From contig CM067369.1 of NCBI GenBank assembly GCA_034401795.1, forward strand, positions 86,189,129-86,253,128: 64,000 bases of DNA, in the 5' to 3' direction. The notes under the pieces were generated by a model. That model searched no databases and was not told the DNA's origin. It saw only the letters and a list, made by a program, of their open reading frames with translations. Shown in pieces: positions 1-12,600 of the stretch (the stretch's first letter is position 1; each line of letters begins with the position of its first letter). This DNA is from Chaetoderma sp. LZ-2023a (lineage: Eukaryota > Mollusca > Caudofoveata > Chaetodermatida > Chaetodermatidae). The position numbers were made by a program, and so were the translations under genes.

Positions 1-1497
1 TGGCCTGAAAGGCCAAGTGAGCTTATGCCATTGTGACCGTCCGTCCGCTGTCCATCCCTCCATCTGTCAACTTTTCCTTTAAACAACTACTTCTCAAGAA
101 TCACTGGGCCGATTTCAATTATATTTGGCAGGAAGCATCCTTAGGGCATAGGAATCCAAGTTTGTTTAAAGGAAGCCGATCGGTCAATTTGGCCATCTTG
201 ATTTTTATGAAACGTCTTTAAAAATCTTCGTCTCCGAAAGCGCTTGGGAAATCGATTCAAAACTCATGAAACCTCATCTAGGGAAAAACTTAGGCCAAGT
301 TTGTTCAAAAACATTTGATTGAAGGAATGGTTCGGCAGCTGTCTTGGATGATCTAGTTTTCCCGAAAATGACTTTTCCAGAACCGCTGAAGGGATCATAC
401 CGAAATTTGGGAGATATGATTAGGGACGAAGGGCCATTAAAGTTTGTTCAAGGGAAGTTGATCCATAAAAAAACATGGCCGCCGTGGGCCAATCAAAATG
501 TAGTGTGTTTGGCGGCCATATTGCATTTTTTTATTTGATTGATTTTGAGGCCGAAATTGGTTTTTTTATATGTTTTTGGGTATTCTGAGCTCAAATTTGC
601 CATTTTCGAAACTGTTGGATAAATGGTTTGGTGGCCATCTTGGATTATTTTCCCGCCAAAGGCGCCCATACTAAAGCAATCTTCTCGAGAACTGCTAGGC
701 CGATTTCAATTATATTTGGTAGGAAGCATCCTTAAGGCATAGGGATCCAAGTTTGTTCAAATGAAGCTGATCGGCTGATTGGGCCGGCAGCCATCTTGAA
801 TTTCAGCCACTTTTTAGAAATGTCTAAAAATCTCCGAAACCTTTTGAGGGATGGATTCATAACTCATGAAATATCATCTAGGGCAAGAGCTGAACCAAAT
901 TTGTTCAAGAGAACTTGCTTGACCAAACAGTTCGGTGGCCATCTTGGATGATCTATTTTTTTCTGAAAATAACTGCAGAACCGCTGAAGGGATCGGGCCG
1001 AGGTTTGGGACATATGATTATGGAATACGGGCCATTAAAATTTGTTCGCGGGAAGTTGATCTGTAAAAAAACATGGGCCCCGTGGGTCAATCAAAATATA
1101 GGTTGTTTGGCGGCCATATTGGATTTTTTATTTCATAGATTTTTGAGGCTGAAATAGGTTTTATATGGATTTTTTGGGTGTTCTGATCTCGAATTTGCAA
1201 TTTTCAAAACTGTCGGATAAACGGGTCGCCGGCCATCTTGGATAAAAATCTCCCATACTAAAGCAATAGGAAATTTAAAATGTCTTCCCGAGGAGACCTA
1301 CTGGGCCGATTTCAATTATATTTGGCAGGAAACGTCCTTAGGGCATGGAGATTTATGTCTGTTCAAATGAAGCCAATCGGCCAATTTTGCTAGCGGCCAT
1401 CATGGATTTTGGTCGATTTTTCGAAATGTCTTTAAAAGTCTTCGCCAAAACTGCTTGAACAATTGATTCAAAACTCATAAAATATCATTTAGGTTGA
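1..1497 (+). repeat. Family F tandem-core element, ~600-bp unit, cut by the window start
   Basis: Opens inside the family's 5' end (ggccaagtgagcttatgcca). About 2.3 diverged copies of a ~600-bp unit follow; the marker gccgatttcaattatatttg recurs near 110, 700 and 1303. Short ORFs here are not conserved between units. No CTTGTT 3' end is visible, so the right side is truncated. Confidence 0.8.
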
Positions 1498-1779
1498 TGC
1501 AAGTTGTATATCAGTTTAAGTAACATGGCATGAAAGTTTCTTAATATTTTGAAACTATTTTACTGGAAGTTGTTGCAGCTTCTGCTGAAACTGGTTTCTA
1601 TAATTTTCACCAACATTGTGCAATAAATAGTACGTGTTGTATCTGCTGTGTAGAGTTGAAAAGATTATAGATATGTTATAATGTGCCTGTTTGATCTCAT
1701 ATGTCAACCTGTATTAGATGTGGGTTTCTATAGTGGCCCTGCTGATTTATATATCTCAGATATTTAGTTTACGTATTAT
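1498..1779. other. Unassigned AT-rich sequence
   Basis: I see no exon, repeat boundary or RNA gene here. Confidence 0.4.
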
Positions 1780-3010
1780 GTGGTGGCGCTCACCGTGCGT
1801 CCGTGCGTCTGTCCGTCTGATTCTTGTCCGGAGCAGATCTCGAAGAGTTTTAAACCTACAGTCACAATTTTTTCCCCAGCATATATATTACCTATAGACG
1901 AAGTGTCATGAGTTCGATTCGGCAAAATCCTCCCATATTCGCTAGAGTTATCTCCCTTGAAAGCTTAAAATTCGTCAAAATTTTCTTGTCTGGGACAGAT
2001 CTCGAAGTGTTTTGAACCTACACTCACAATTTTTTTCAGAAGATGTGTGATGTATAGGCAAAGTGTCATGATTTCGGTTCGGCAAGATCTGCCCATATTT
2101 GCCAGAGTTATCTCCCTTGAAAGATTAAAATTGTCTTATCCAAGTCAAATCTCGAAGAGTTTTGAACCCACACTCACAAATTTTTTTTCAAAAGATTTGG
2201 TACATATAGCCGAAGTGTCATGATTTTGTTTTGGCATGATCCGCCCATATTCGCAGGAGTCATGATCCAAATCTCGAAGAGTTTTGAACTCGCACTCACA
2301 AATTCTTTTTCAAAAGATGTGGTGCGTATAGCCGAAGTGTCATGATTTTGTTTTGGCATGATCCGCCCATATTCGCGGGAGTCATGATTTCATTTCGGCA
2401 AAATCCTCGTATATTCGCGGGTGGTATCTCCCATGAATGACTAAAATTCATCCAAATTTTCTTTGCCTGGCCAGATCTCGAAGAGTTTTGAACCTACACT
2501 CGCAATTTCTTTTCCAGCAGATGTGTTAGGTATAGACGAAGTCTCATGATTTCCTTTCGACAAGATCCTCCCATATTCATGAGAGTTATCTCCCTTGAAA
2601 GATTAAAATTCATCAAACTTTTCTTGTCCTGGCCAGATCTTTTTGACTTTTGAACCTGTACATTTACAATTTTTTTTCGGCAGATGTGTTAGGTATAGAC
2701 GAAGTGACATGATTTCCTTTCTGAAAAATCTGGCCGTATTTGCCCAAGTTATCTCCCCTGAAAAGCTCAAATTCATCAAAATTTTCTTGTCTAAGCCATG
2801 TCTCAGAGTTTTTAACCTACACTCACAATTTTTTTTCAGCAGATGTGTTAGAGATAGTCGAAGTGCAATGCCCATATTTGCCTGAGTTATCTCCCGTGAA
2901 AGGCTAAAATTTGCCAATTTTCTTTCCGAGCCATATCTCGAAGAGTGTTGAGCCTACAGTCACAATTTTTTCCCCCAGATGTTTTAGGGATAGGCGAAGT
3001 GTCATTTATC
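1780..3010 (+). repeat. Tandem array, ~150-165-bp unit, about 8 copies (family H)
   Basis: The marker gaacctacactcacaat or a variant recurs near 1850, 2010, 2160, 2285, 2490, 2650, 2815 and 2950; each unit also carries gttatctcccttgaaag. Long minus-strand ORFs here are by-products of the repeat. The array is bounded on the left by a cgtgcgtccgtgcgtctgtc run, as in the other tandem-core elements. Confidence 0.85.
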
Positions 3011-3435
3011 AAAGAGAACCTGTTCACATTTAGCATTCCTCAAACAAGTATGTCTGTGGGGATATGTTTAGTTTCACTAAAACTCTTGTTGGAGTATTTC
3101 CCGGGGAGGTATTTACAGGTATTTCCTGCACCGGGAAATTGCTGCCGACCCTGCAAGTCAGTGATCTTCTTGAATTCCTTTGCTATCGGACCAAATCTTT
3201 GCAAATCGAGTTCAAATTCTTTCATTTCTCACCTAAATAGTCAAAGGTTTCATTATTGGAGCATGTACGAGAATGCCTGTATGTGCACTGTGCGGTCAAA
3301 ATTTATATGTTTTTTTGTTCCTGTTTCTGATTTAAATACTGATGTTGCTGGTGAGCGATACAGGCTCCTTGATAACAGCAGAATAGCTATGTATTTCCAA
3401 AAATAAATTAATTCATATTGCTTTCTTGTTTTCAG
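3011..3435. other. Sequence upstream of HEATR1 exon 1; possible promoter region
   Basis: Contains a relic of the family F 3' end (ggtgagcgatacaggctcct, 3356-3375) and a split palindrome near 3100-3140 (atttcccgg and ccgggaaat). A 60-codon minus-strand ORF (3225 back to 3040) is noted as a finding. Confidence 0.4.
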
Positions 3436-3469
3436 AAATTAGATCATTTCATTAAATTGTGGAAGAAGC
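3436..3469 (+). other. HEATR1: HEATR1 5' untranslated part of the first recognised exon
   Basis: A pyrimidine-rich run ending in ttttcag at 3435 looks like a splice acceptor, so the ATG at 3470 probably lies in the second exon with a non-coding exon further upstream. The alternative is that transcription starts in this exon and the acceptor is chance. No TATA box or other core promoter is evident. Confidence 0.5.
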
Positions 3470-3611
3470 ATGACATCATTGGCGAGACAGCTACAGCAAC
3501 TGACTGTTCCCCATACACAGACTGTACTTGGCCAGGATAAACAGCGGGCATCACTGTTATTTGATCCCAAAGAAGCTGCATCATTGGACAATGAGACATT
3601 ATATGCTCTAG
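3470..3611 (+). CDS. HEATR1: HEATR1 coding exon 1
   Basis: Residues 1-47 plus the first base of codon 48. It opens MTSLARQLQQL, close to the human start, and includes LLFDPKEAA, the most conserved stretch at the protein's N terminus. The ATG has A at -3. The donor is GGTATGG; the ORF reads on into the intron, so the end was set by the phase of the next exon. Confidence 0.95.
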
Positions 3612-6600
3612 GTATGGATAGAGGTAGACCCCCCCCCCCCCTTTCCATCTAAGCTCCGCCCACTTTTTAAAAAACATTTTGGGTTGATTTAGCCCTTTAA
3701 TGGTCACATTTCTTAGCTCACCTGGCCAAGTGAGCGTATGCCATGGCGTCCATCTGTCAACTTTTGCTTTAAAATGTATCTCCTAAACCGCTTGACAGAT
3801 TATGATCAAATTTGGCTAGAAGGGTTCTATCAAGATAGGCTCTAGAACTTCTATTCAGATTTTTTATTTGTACATTTTTGGGTAAAAAAATTTAAAATTT
3901 ATATAAAAATTTAACGATAAGTGTTAAAACGCACCTCCTTAGCTTCTTGATGGATTTCAGCCAAATTTGGGTTGAAGGATCCTATCGAGGTAGACTCTAG
4001 AACATTTATTCAAATTTTTGATTGACCAATTTTTTGGGCGAAAATCCTAGATTTTGTAAAAAAGGTACCGGAAAGTGTCAAAACGTATCTCCTTAGCTTC
4101 TTGACAGATTCCAACTAAATTTGCCTGGAAGGATTCTATAGCGGTTGTTTCCGGACAGTTTCTCTGGTGGTCATTCCTATGTTGACGTTAATGTTTTTAG
4201 CTCACCTGGTCTGTGAGCCTATGCCATGGCGACTGTCCGTTATCCGTCAGTCCGATCGCTTCTTCTCATTAATGGTTTGACAGATTTCAACCAAATTTGG
4301 CTGGAATGATCTTATACTGGCACTGTCCAGATTTTCTATTCAGAATTTTGATTGGTCAAATTTTTGTGTGAAAATCTTAGATTTTATGAAAAATTTAACG
4401 GAAATTGTCAAAACACTATTTCTTCTTTAGTCGCTTGACATATTTCAACCAAATCTGGCTAGAGGGACACTATCATTGTAAACCCTAGAATTTCTATTCA
4501 GATTTTTATAGATTAATTTTTGGGGTGAAAATCATAAATTTTATGAAAAATACAACTCCTCATTAACCGCTTGGCGGAGTTCAACCTAATTTGACTAGAA
4601 GGACCCTATTGGTGTAGGCTTATGGACTTTTATATGAAATTTTGATTGGTAAATTTTTGGGTGAAACCCTTAGATTTTATGAAACTTCCAAGAGAAATTT
4701 CCAAAAAGCTGCTCCTCATTAGCAGTGCTACAGATTTCAACCTAATTTGATTGGAAGGGCCATCTGGGTTTAGGCTTCAGAAGCTTTATACAGAATCTTT
4801 ATTGGTAAATTTTTTTTGGGGTCAAAATCTGATTTTATGAAAAATTTATACTGGAAATTGTCAAAATTCTAGTCTTTACTGTATTAATCGCTTGGTGGAT
4901 TTCAGGTTAATTTGTCTGAAAGGAAAGTCTGGAGATAAGGACATTGTCAGGCACGAAACTGTCAAATGTCAGGCACAGTTTTGCCGCTTCCTGACATTTT
5001 GTCAGGTACAGATTTAAACAGTCCCAGTAGTTGCAGTGCGCAACAAAAGAGTGCATACAAGTGTTGACATAGCCATAACATATTTATCTACCTAAGGTGT
5101 ATCACGATCATTATGACATATGTTTAGTTGCTTTTTGACATGTTTCAAATAAGTTCAAGTAAAGAGCACTGTAAAGTAGAATAGTGTTGACAGGCAGCAA
5201 ATTCTGGATGTCCGGTACTAAGTAGCTGGTGCTTGACAAAATGTTGGACACTGTTTAAAAAGCTATTTCCAGGCCAGAAAGGACGTTATGGGGATACATG
5301 TAGGTTTCAGAATTTATATCCAGAATTTTAATAGGTCGATTTTTTTGTTGAAGATCTTATTTTGTGAAAAATTTACCGGAAATTGTCAAAACGCTACTCC
5401 TCATTAACTGCTTGGCGGATTTCAACTTAATTTGCCCGGAAGAATGCTATGGGGAGACAATGTGGCCTTCAGAACTTGCATACAGAATTTCGATCCAATT
5501 TTTTTATGAAAATCTTAGATTTTAAGAAAAATTGAACTGAAATTGTCAAATTGCTACTCATTCATGTCATCATTAACCACTAAACGGATTTCAACGCTAG
5601 CTGGCTGGACAGACCATTTCTGGACTTCTATTCAGAATTTTAATTAGTTGATTTTTTGGGTGAAAAACTTGATTTTATGAAAAATTTACTGAAAATTGTC
5701 AAGACTATTTGCCTTAGCTGCTTGACAGATTTCAACAAAATTTGGCTAGAATAGCCGTATCATGGTAGGCTCCAAAATCTGTATTCAGAATTTTGCTTGT
5801 TCAAGTTTTGGGGTAGGACCATGTCCATCCTGTGTGATTCATAATAGGCTCTATGGTTTTTAAAGTGTTAAATAATAACTGGGTTTGTACTTTAATTATT
5901 TTGGGCCTGATTTCGATGTTAAATTTTGTGCTCTGGCTTGCACTTTTTATACCCCACCAAATTTTTTGGCGTGGTATTATGTAATGTCGCCGTGCGTGCG
6001 GGTGGGTGGGTGGGCGTGCAGGCGACAGAGTGGTTGCTGGATGATAACTCCGTTGCCGTTTGTCGGATCGCTTTGAAACTTCATAGGGTGGTTGGACTAG
6101 GTCTTGGGAAGAAACCTATCGAAATCGACGATGATCTGAACTCCAAGATGGCCGCCAGCCATGGGCTGCCATCTTGAAAGTTTGTTTGTGGATTTCATTT
6201 ATTGGATCACTTCCTACGGTCGTTGGAATATGTCTGGTGAAGAAACTTATCAAAATTTACGATAATCCGAAATCTAATATGGCCGCCAGTCAGTGGCAGC
6301 CATCTTGAAAATTGGTTTCCGGATGATACCTCCTTGACCGTTTAATGGATCGCTTTGACACTTCATAAGGATGACTGGTCTGATGGGGCTGAGGAAGAAA
6401 TAAATATTTTCTGATAGCTCTCATTCATTGGTTTGTCATCATGGCGGGGTATTATGTGCCGGTTGCGGAGCTCTTGTTCAAATAGCATTTACTTCAATAA
6501 GAAGCTACAAAATTTGAATAAATCTTTGTACGTGTGCGTACCATTATTACAGTCCATATGTATCATAAAGAAAAGTTTCAGAAGGAAAATTAGTTAGCCC

Positions 6601-9600
6601 TCTGTGCAGTCGAATTTGTTCGAGTGTGGCTTCTGTGACCATGTTGGTTGCTGCCACGCTAACAATCAATGCTGTTAGTCGACTCCACATGAATTGACCA
6701 GAGTAACATAGCCAGTCATATCTAGTTAGTGCTGAATAAGTGACTGAGCTGGTCACGAAAGCTTCACTAAAACGGGTTCAATATCCTGGAGCGGTAACTA
6801 ATTTTTTTTTTTTTTGATGAGTCATGGGATCGGAAGTAGTGTATTATGTAATGGCGCCGTCCGTGTGGGCGGCAGAGTGGTTTCCGGATGATTGAAACTT
6901 CATAGGGTGGTTGGACTAGGTCTGGGGAAGAAACCTATCGAAATCGACGATGATCCGAAATGCAAGATGGCCGTCAGCTGCCGGCGGCCAGCTTGAAAAT
7001 TGGTTTCCGAATGATAACTCCGTTACCGTTTATCGGATTGCTTTGAAACTTCATGGAGTGGTTGGACTAGGTCTGGGGAAGAATCCTATCAAAATCGATG
7101 ATGATCCGAATTCCAAGATGTCTGCCAGCCACAGGCAGCCATCTTGCAAATTGGTTTCCGGATGATAACTCAGTTACCGTTTATCGGATCGCTTTGTAAC
7201 TTACTGGAGTGGTTGGACTCGGTCTGGGGAAGAATCCTATCAAAATCGATGATGATCCGAAATCCAAGATGTCTGCCAACCACAGGCAGCAATCTTGAAA
7301 ATTGGTTTCCGAATGATAACTCCGTTACCGTTTATCGGATCGCTTTGAAACTTCATAGAGTGGTTGGACTAGGTCTGAGGAAGAAACCTCTTGAAATGGA
7401 CAATGTTCCAGAATTCAACATGGCTGCCAGCCACTGGTGGCCATCTTGAAAATTGGTTTCCAGATGATAACTCCGTTATCATCTATCGGATCGCTATGAA
7501 ACTTCATAGGGTGGTTGGACTACCTCTGGGGAAGAAACCTATCGAGATTGACAATGATACAAACTCCAAGATGGCCGCCAGCCACCGGTGGCCATCTTGA
7601 AAATTGGTTTCCAGATGATAACTCGTTACCGTTTATTGGATTGCTTTGAAACTTCATAGGGTGGTTGGACTAGGTGTGGAGAAGAAACCTATCGAAATTG
7701 ACAATGATCTGAAATTCAAGATGGCACCAGCCACCATCTTGAAAATTGGTTTCTGGATGATAACTCTGTTCCCATTTATCGGACCGCTTTGAAACTTCAT
7801 AGGCTGGTTGGACTAGGTCTGGAGAAAAAACTTATCGAAATTGACGATGATCCGAACTCCAAGATGGTTGCCAGCCACAGGCTGCCATCTTGAAAGTTGG
7901 TTTCTGGATGAAGGCTGCGTTACCATTTTTTGGATCACTTCCTAGGGTCGTTGGAATATGTCTGGTGAAGAAACTTATCAAAATTTATGATAACCCGAAA
8001 TGCAATATGGCTGCCAGTCAGCAGCAGCCATCTTGAAAATTGGTTTCTGGACGATACCTCCTTGACCGTTTAATGGATCGCTTTGACACTTCATAAGGAT
8101 GACTTGTCTGATGGGTCTGAGGAAGAAATAAATATTTTCTGATACCTCTCATTCATTGGTTTGTCATCAAACCGGGGTATTATGTGCCGTTTGCAGAGCT
8201 CTTGTTGGAAATCTATTAATATGTTCATAGTTGTGTAGAGTTTGTGGAATTTGCTTATTCAATATGTTGAATCTGAGTATTTTTTTAAAGTGTTCTTTTA
8301 ATAGAGGGATCCATTTCTAGCTATGCCCGCATATTTCTAGCTATGTCCCACACATTTCTAGCTATGCCCCTCACAATTTCTAGCTAAGCCCACGTTTCTA
8401 GCTATGCCTCACACATTTCTAACTATGCCCCGCACATTTCTAGCTATGCCCGCACATTTCTAGCTATGCCCCACACATGTCTAGCTATGCCCCGCACATT
8501 TCTAGCTAGCCCGCACATTTCTATCTATGACCCGCACATTTCTAGTTGTGCCCGCACATTTCTAGCTATGCCTCACACATTTCTAGCCATTCCCCACACA
8601 TTTCTAGCTATGCCCCACACTTTTCTAGCTATGCCCCGCACATTTCTAGCTAAACTCCATCCGCTCGGTGCGTGCATTGGAATTGATTTATATACTTTGA
8701 ACTCCAGGAAGCTCAATTTCAATGTAATTATACAGATAAGCTCTTGAATATTTTGAAACTATTTTGACTGCCGGTTGTTGCTCCCTGGGGCAGAAGAACA
8801 TCCTGCCCAAGTTTGGTGAAGACTAGATACATTTTTTCGACATACAGTTTAAATCTTTTCCTCAAATCCATGACCTTACCTCTAAACGGGTGACCTTGAC
8901 CGTAGGAACTGTTTCTTTGAGCCAAAAATCAGCACAATCTTTAAAACCCAAGGAGAACATCCTGGTCAAGTTTGATGATGATTAGATAAAAAATCCAAAA
9001 ATTTGTGATCTTTTCCCATAAAGGGGTTGGTTACCTTTACCGTAAAGTTTGTCATAGGGTATCTTCTAATATGCCCATTGAACGGATCAGCTCAAGCGCC
9101 AAGCGGTGTTCATCATTTCCGCCAAGACATTTCTTGATTAATTTGACACCTAAGGTATCGTCTTGTTCGCCTTCGATCAATACTCACCATTCTATTACTT
9201 GTGATACAAGCTATCTTGGATAGCTGGCCCTAGGACTATAGACTTATTAGTAAGCTTTACCGGCTCCTGGAACCGGGTACTCGGCTCCCAAAAGCCGAGG
9301 ACCCATTTTCCATGAAGCTCATTCTTGTTTGCATAGCAACAAGAGCTATATGCTTTTTTGCAGTTGGAAGTGCTTTTATTAAAGTTTCTAAGTCATTTTT
9401 CGCTGATAGTGATAGCTTTGTGTTCGCTCTCTAAGGATTATTTGGATTACCATGGAAGGAGCCGATGATATCCAGGTTGTATAATTCCATGTTATTCCAT
9501 AGTTAAAAGACTTAGGTCTTCAAAATTTTGTCTGTGTCGCATGGTCCAATTTCTGACACCGAATCTGGGACGTGTGTTAACAACGAAATATGCCAGATTG

Positions 9601-12600
9601 GTCGCCTTCCTTTGACCCCAACAGGCGAATGGCAGATATGAAATAAGGTGTTGGCTATATGGTGTTTAACACGAAAATTGGCTGACGTCTTTCTCTGTAT
9701 GATCCGAGCGGGTGACGTCACACCCGAGTTATCTCAGATTTTTGTATGAAGAAAATGTTTCATTAATTCACGCATCTGATTCTGGGTGCTGCGTACTGTA
9801 ATTGGTACAAGTAAAACTTTGGAATTTTCAAGTTTTGCGTGTTATCACGATCTGTTTGCAATGATCGGTGGTTTCAAAATTCTTGATTTAGATGTGTGGT
9901 CTGCGGTTTTACCATGTTCTACAGCAGTTTGTTTACATTTTGTTGTTTCTTCACATATCGTTTTGGCCTTCGTTAGGAGTATAATTTATATTGATTAGTA
10001 AATATACCCCGAATGCTATGCGATATGGTTCCTGGTTCCGTTTATACATCCTTCAGGATCAGTATATGGGTGTATCTTGCCCGCTTCGTTCTTGTCGTCA
10101 TAATCAATGCGATCTTTGCTGTAACGTTGCAGGGTGAGGTGCTGGAGGGTTAACATTAATTTATGGTCAAATTTATTTGAAAATTATTTGTCTGCCTTCC
10201 ATTCCTGTTTCGTTCCGCCTGTTTATTGTAGATTTGTGCTTATTTATAGGCCAAGCCAGCCCCGCCATCATGTGACGAGTGCCATAAGTTCGTAAGGGTC
10301 TTGTTCAAGGACCATGTCTGCTTTAGATGTACAAATTGTAATCGTGATAGTAGGTGTAAAATTTGTGCAGTGTGGTCGTCCGATATGATGGTCAAGTTCC
10401 TTGCCCAGAAGGACTTGGCAGGGTCTGATGCGGGGTCAGGTGGTCCGAAAGTAAATCGTGGAGCGTCCGTTTCAGCCCCTGGGGGCACTCCACATCTGCA
10501 ACCAGAGGTTGCGGAGATTGCAGCTCCGGCGTGGTTTGGACCTGCTATGCAAGGCTTCTTGCATAGCGTCCTTCCCACGCTGGTGTCGTCCCTGCTACCG
10601 AAAGTTGCAGGGCAGTCTCTTCCCGTGCTTGGTTCAGACCCTGTCCTTTGACAGCATTCTGGACTCGCCACCGAAGCCGTCTCATACGGCTCCCTGGCAG
10701 TCCCGGCGGGCTCCGGCCTGATGGGTTCTGTCTCTCTGCGGCCACCTCCGGGTGGTCCAGTAGCGGTGGCCGGTCCGTCAGGCATGGGAGCCATCCGCCA
10801 GGACGGCTCCAGTGCTTCCTCATCTGGTGACGACTCTTCGGAGTCTGAAGGCGAGGAGGCCGAGGAGGAGAGATTGCTGCAGCCTGAGATGCCGCGGGTG
10901 GAGAGCATGGAGGTCGATTCCGTCCTGGACGGAACCGTCCTCCATCTGTCTGGCTTGGCGCAAGCAGGACCGGCTCTGCCCGTGGTTGAGGCCACTCCGG
11001 TACTGGGCACCAGTTCCATGATGGTTGGTTTGCCGCTAAGCGACACGGTGACCGGTGTGGCAGGCCAGGCTTGGTATACACCTATCTCGCCTGGTCCAGC
11101 GGTCAGGCATGGGGTGCCGTTGGCGCCCGTGCTTAGCCACGGCTCCTCAACCGTTACGGGTCTACACAGTTTTCCGTGTGGGCGTACTCCACGGACTGGT
11201 GTTTTCCATGGGGTGGCGGCAGAACCGTACGGCATGGGGTGCCGTTGGCGCCCGTGTTTGGCCACGGTTCTTCAACCGTTACAGGTCCGCACAGTTTTCC
11301 TTGTGGGCCTACTCCATGGACTGGTGTTTTTCATGGGGTAGCGGCGGAACCGTACCGTACCAGTTCCTGGCGTATCGGCAATGGCTCCTAGCCGGGAGGC
11401 CATTGCTGGTAGGCCCGTGAGCACGTCAACGGGTGACGTGTTCACGGGAGTGTCCTCTTCGGAGACAGACTGGTCGGAGGCTCTGTCTTGGCTAGCCAGG
11501 GTGGACCCATCTGTGGTTTCGACCACGGCCGAGGAGGATGCACCCGTCCATCGGTGGCATCGATTAGGACTGGGATTTTGCCCGCAGCCCTGATCTAGTC
11601 TATTGGACTGGATCCAAGGTTTATGGAGTTATTGGATGCTATTTATAGCAAACAGCTTCTGCCCAAGGGCCAGCTCCCTGCGGCCTCCATGGAGGTGTGG
11701 GCAAGGTGCCGTATTCCCCGTGCGGAATGCAACAGAGGTGTTGTACCAGCGGTCACTGAGGATGATCGCTGGGAGACCAGAGTGCTGGAGCAGGTGGCCC
11801 CGCCCCGGCGCTGGTGGACAAGTCCCAGGTACACCATGACGATGTCCTGTCCCTATGCGATGAGGGTGTGAGGGCAGCAATGAGTGCTGTCAACCATTCT
11901 TATCGCCTTCTTCAGTCGGTGTGGGCTGAAGCAGGGGCAGGCCACCCTGTGCCACCTGTGGCGCTTTCATGCGTTAATGATGGCCTGTTGCTGTCTATGG
12001 ACACATTGGCAAGGGTGCAGGCGCGAGTGACAAAGTCTAGGAGGCAGATGGTCCTTGACCATATGTGTCCGGCTACGGCGGTTAGGGAGCGTCTTCTTGG
12101 GATGCCTCTTACTGGCCCTAGCATCTTTGGTGGCCAAGCATGGGCCATATTAGAAGACACTGCCAGCATCGCGCAGAATCGGTTAGCGGTGAATCTGCAG
12201 CTGGAACTAGTGCGACAGGCGCAGGCACTAAGGGCTGTAGCCAAGCCGCTAACCGGACAACCTTCTAAGAAGCAGAAGACGCATTAAAAGCAAGGCGAAA
12301 GCCAAGCCTAGTGCTGCTTCTGGTTCTACTGGGTCTTCTCAGCCGCCTCCGGCTAAGAAGGCCAAGAAGTTTGTAGAGGCGCTATCCACCCCAGTGTTGC
12401 CACCGACTGCCCGAGAGGCAGGAAGGGGAAGGGGAAGTCCTCAAAGGGCAGTAAGAAGGGAGCGGATTATATCTGAGGGTGTGAGGGCTCCCTTCGTATC
12501 TGCCTGGAACGCACCTGTGCAACAGCAACAGCGATGCCAGTTAGACTGGCCAAGGCAAGACCAAAATGGTTCTCTCTCTCGTCAAGAGAGGGTGTGTGTG

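Noticed and set aside
2174-2917. Minus-strand ORFs with repeated ANMG and LTHL(L/P)KKN motifs
   Set aside because: By-products of the ~155-bp tandem array.
7144-7600. Overlapping 70-100-codon + strand ORFs, with similar ones at 40553-41078 and 44464-45555 (NWFPDDNSVTVYRIALKLHRV type)
   Set aside because: They arise from the ~150-bp family E core, whose length is close to a multiple of three. They shift frame between units and have no start or family support.
8466-8747. 93-codon ORF with a TFLAMPH repeat; also considered as a CRISPR-like array
   Set aside because: A 21-bp minisatellite without unique spacers in a eukaryotic intron; the ORF follows from the period.
10240-11265. 341-codon minus-strand ORF, and a 246-codon one at 60409-61149
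   Set aside because: Antisense of the GC-rich gag-like regions of the DIRS elements; sense-strand motifs and order identify the true coding strand.
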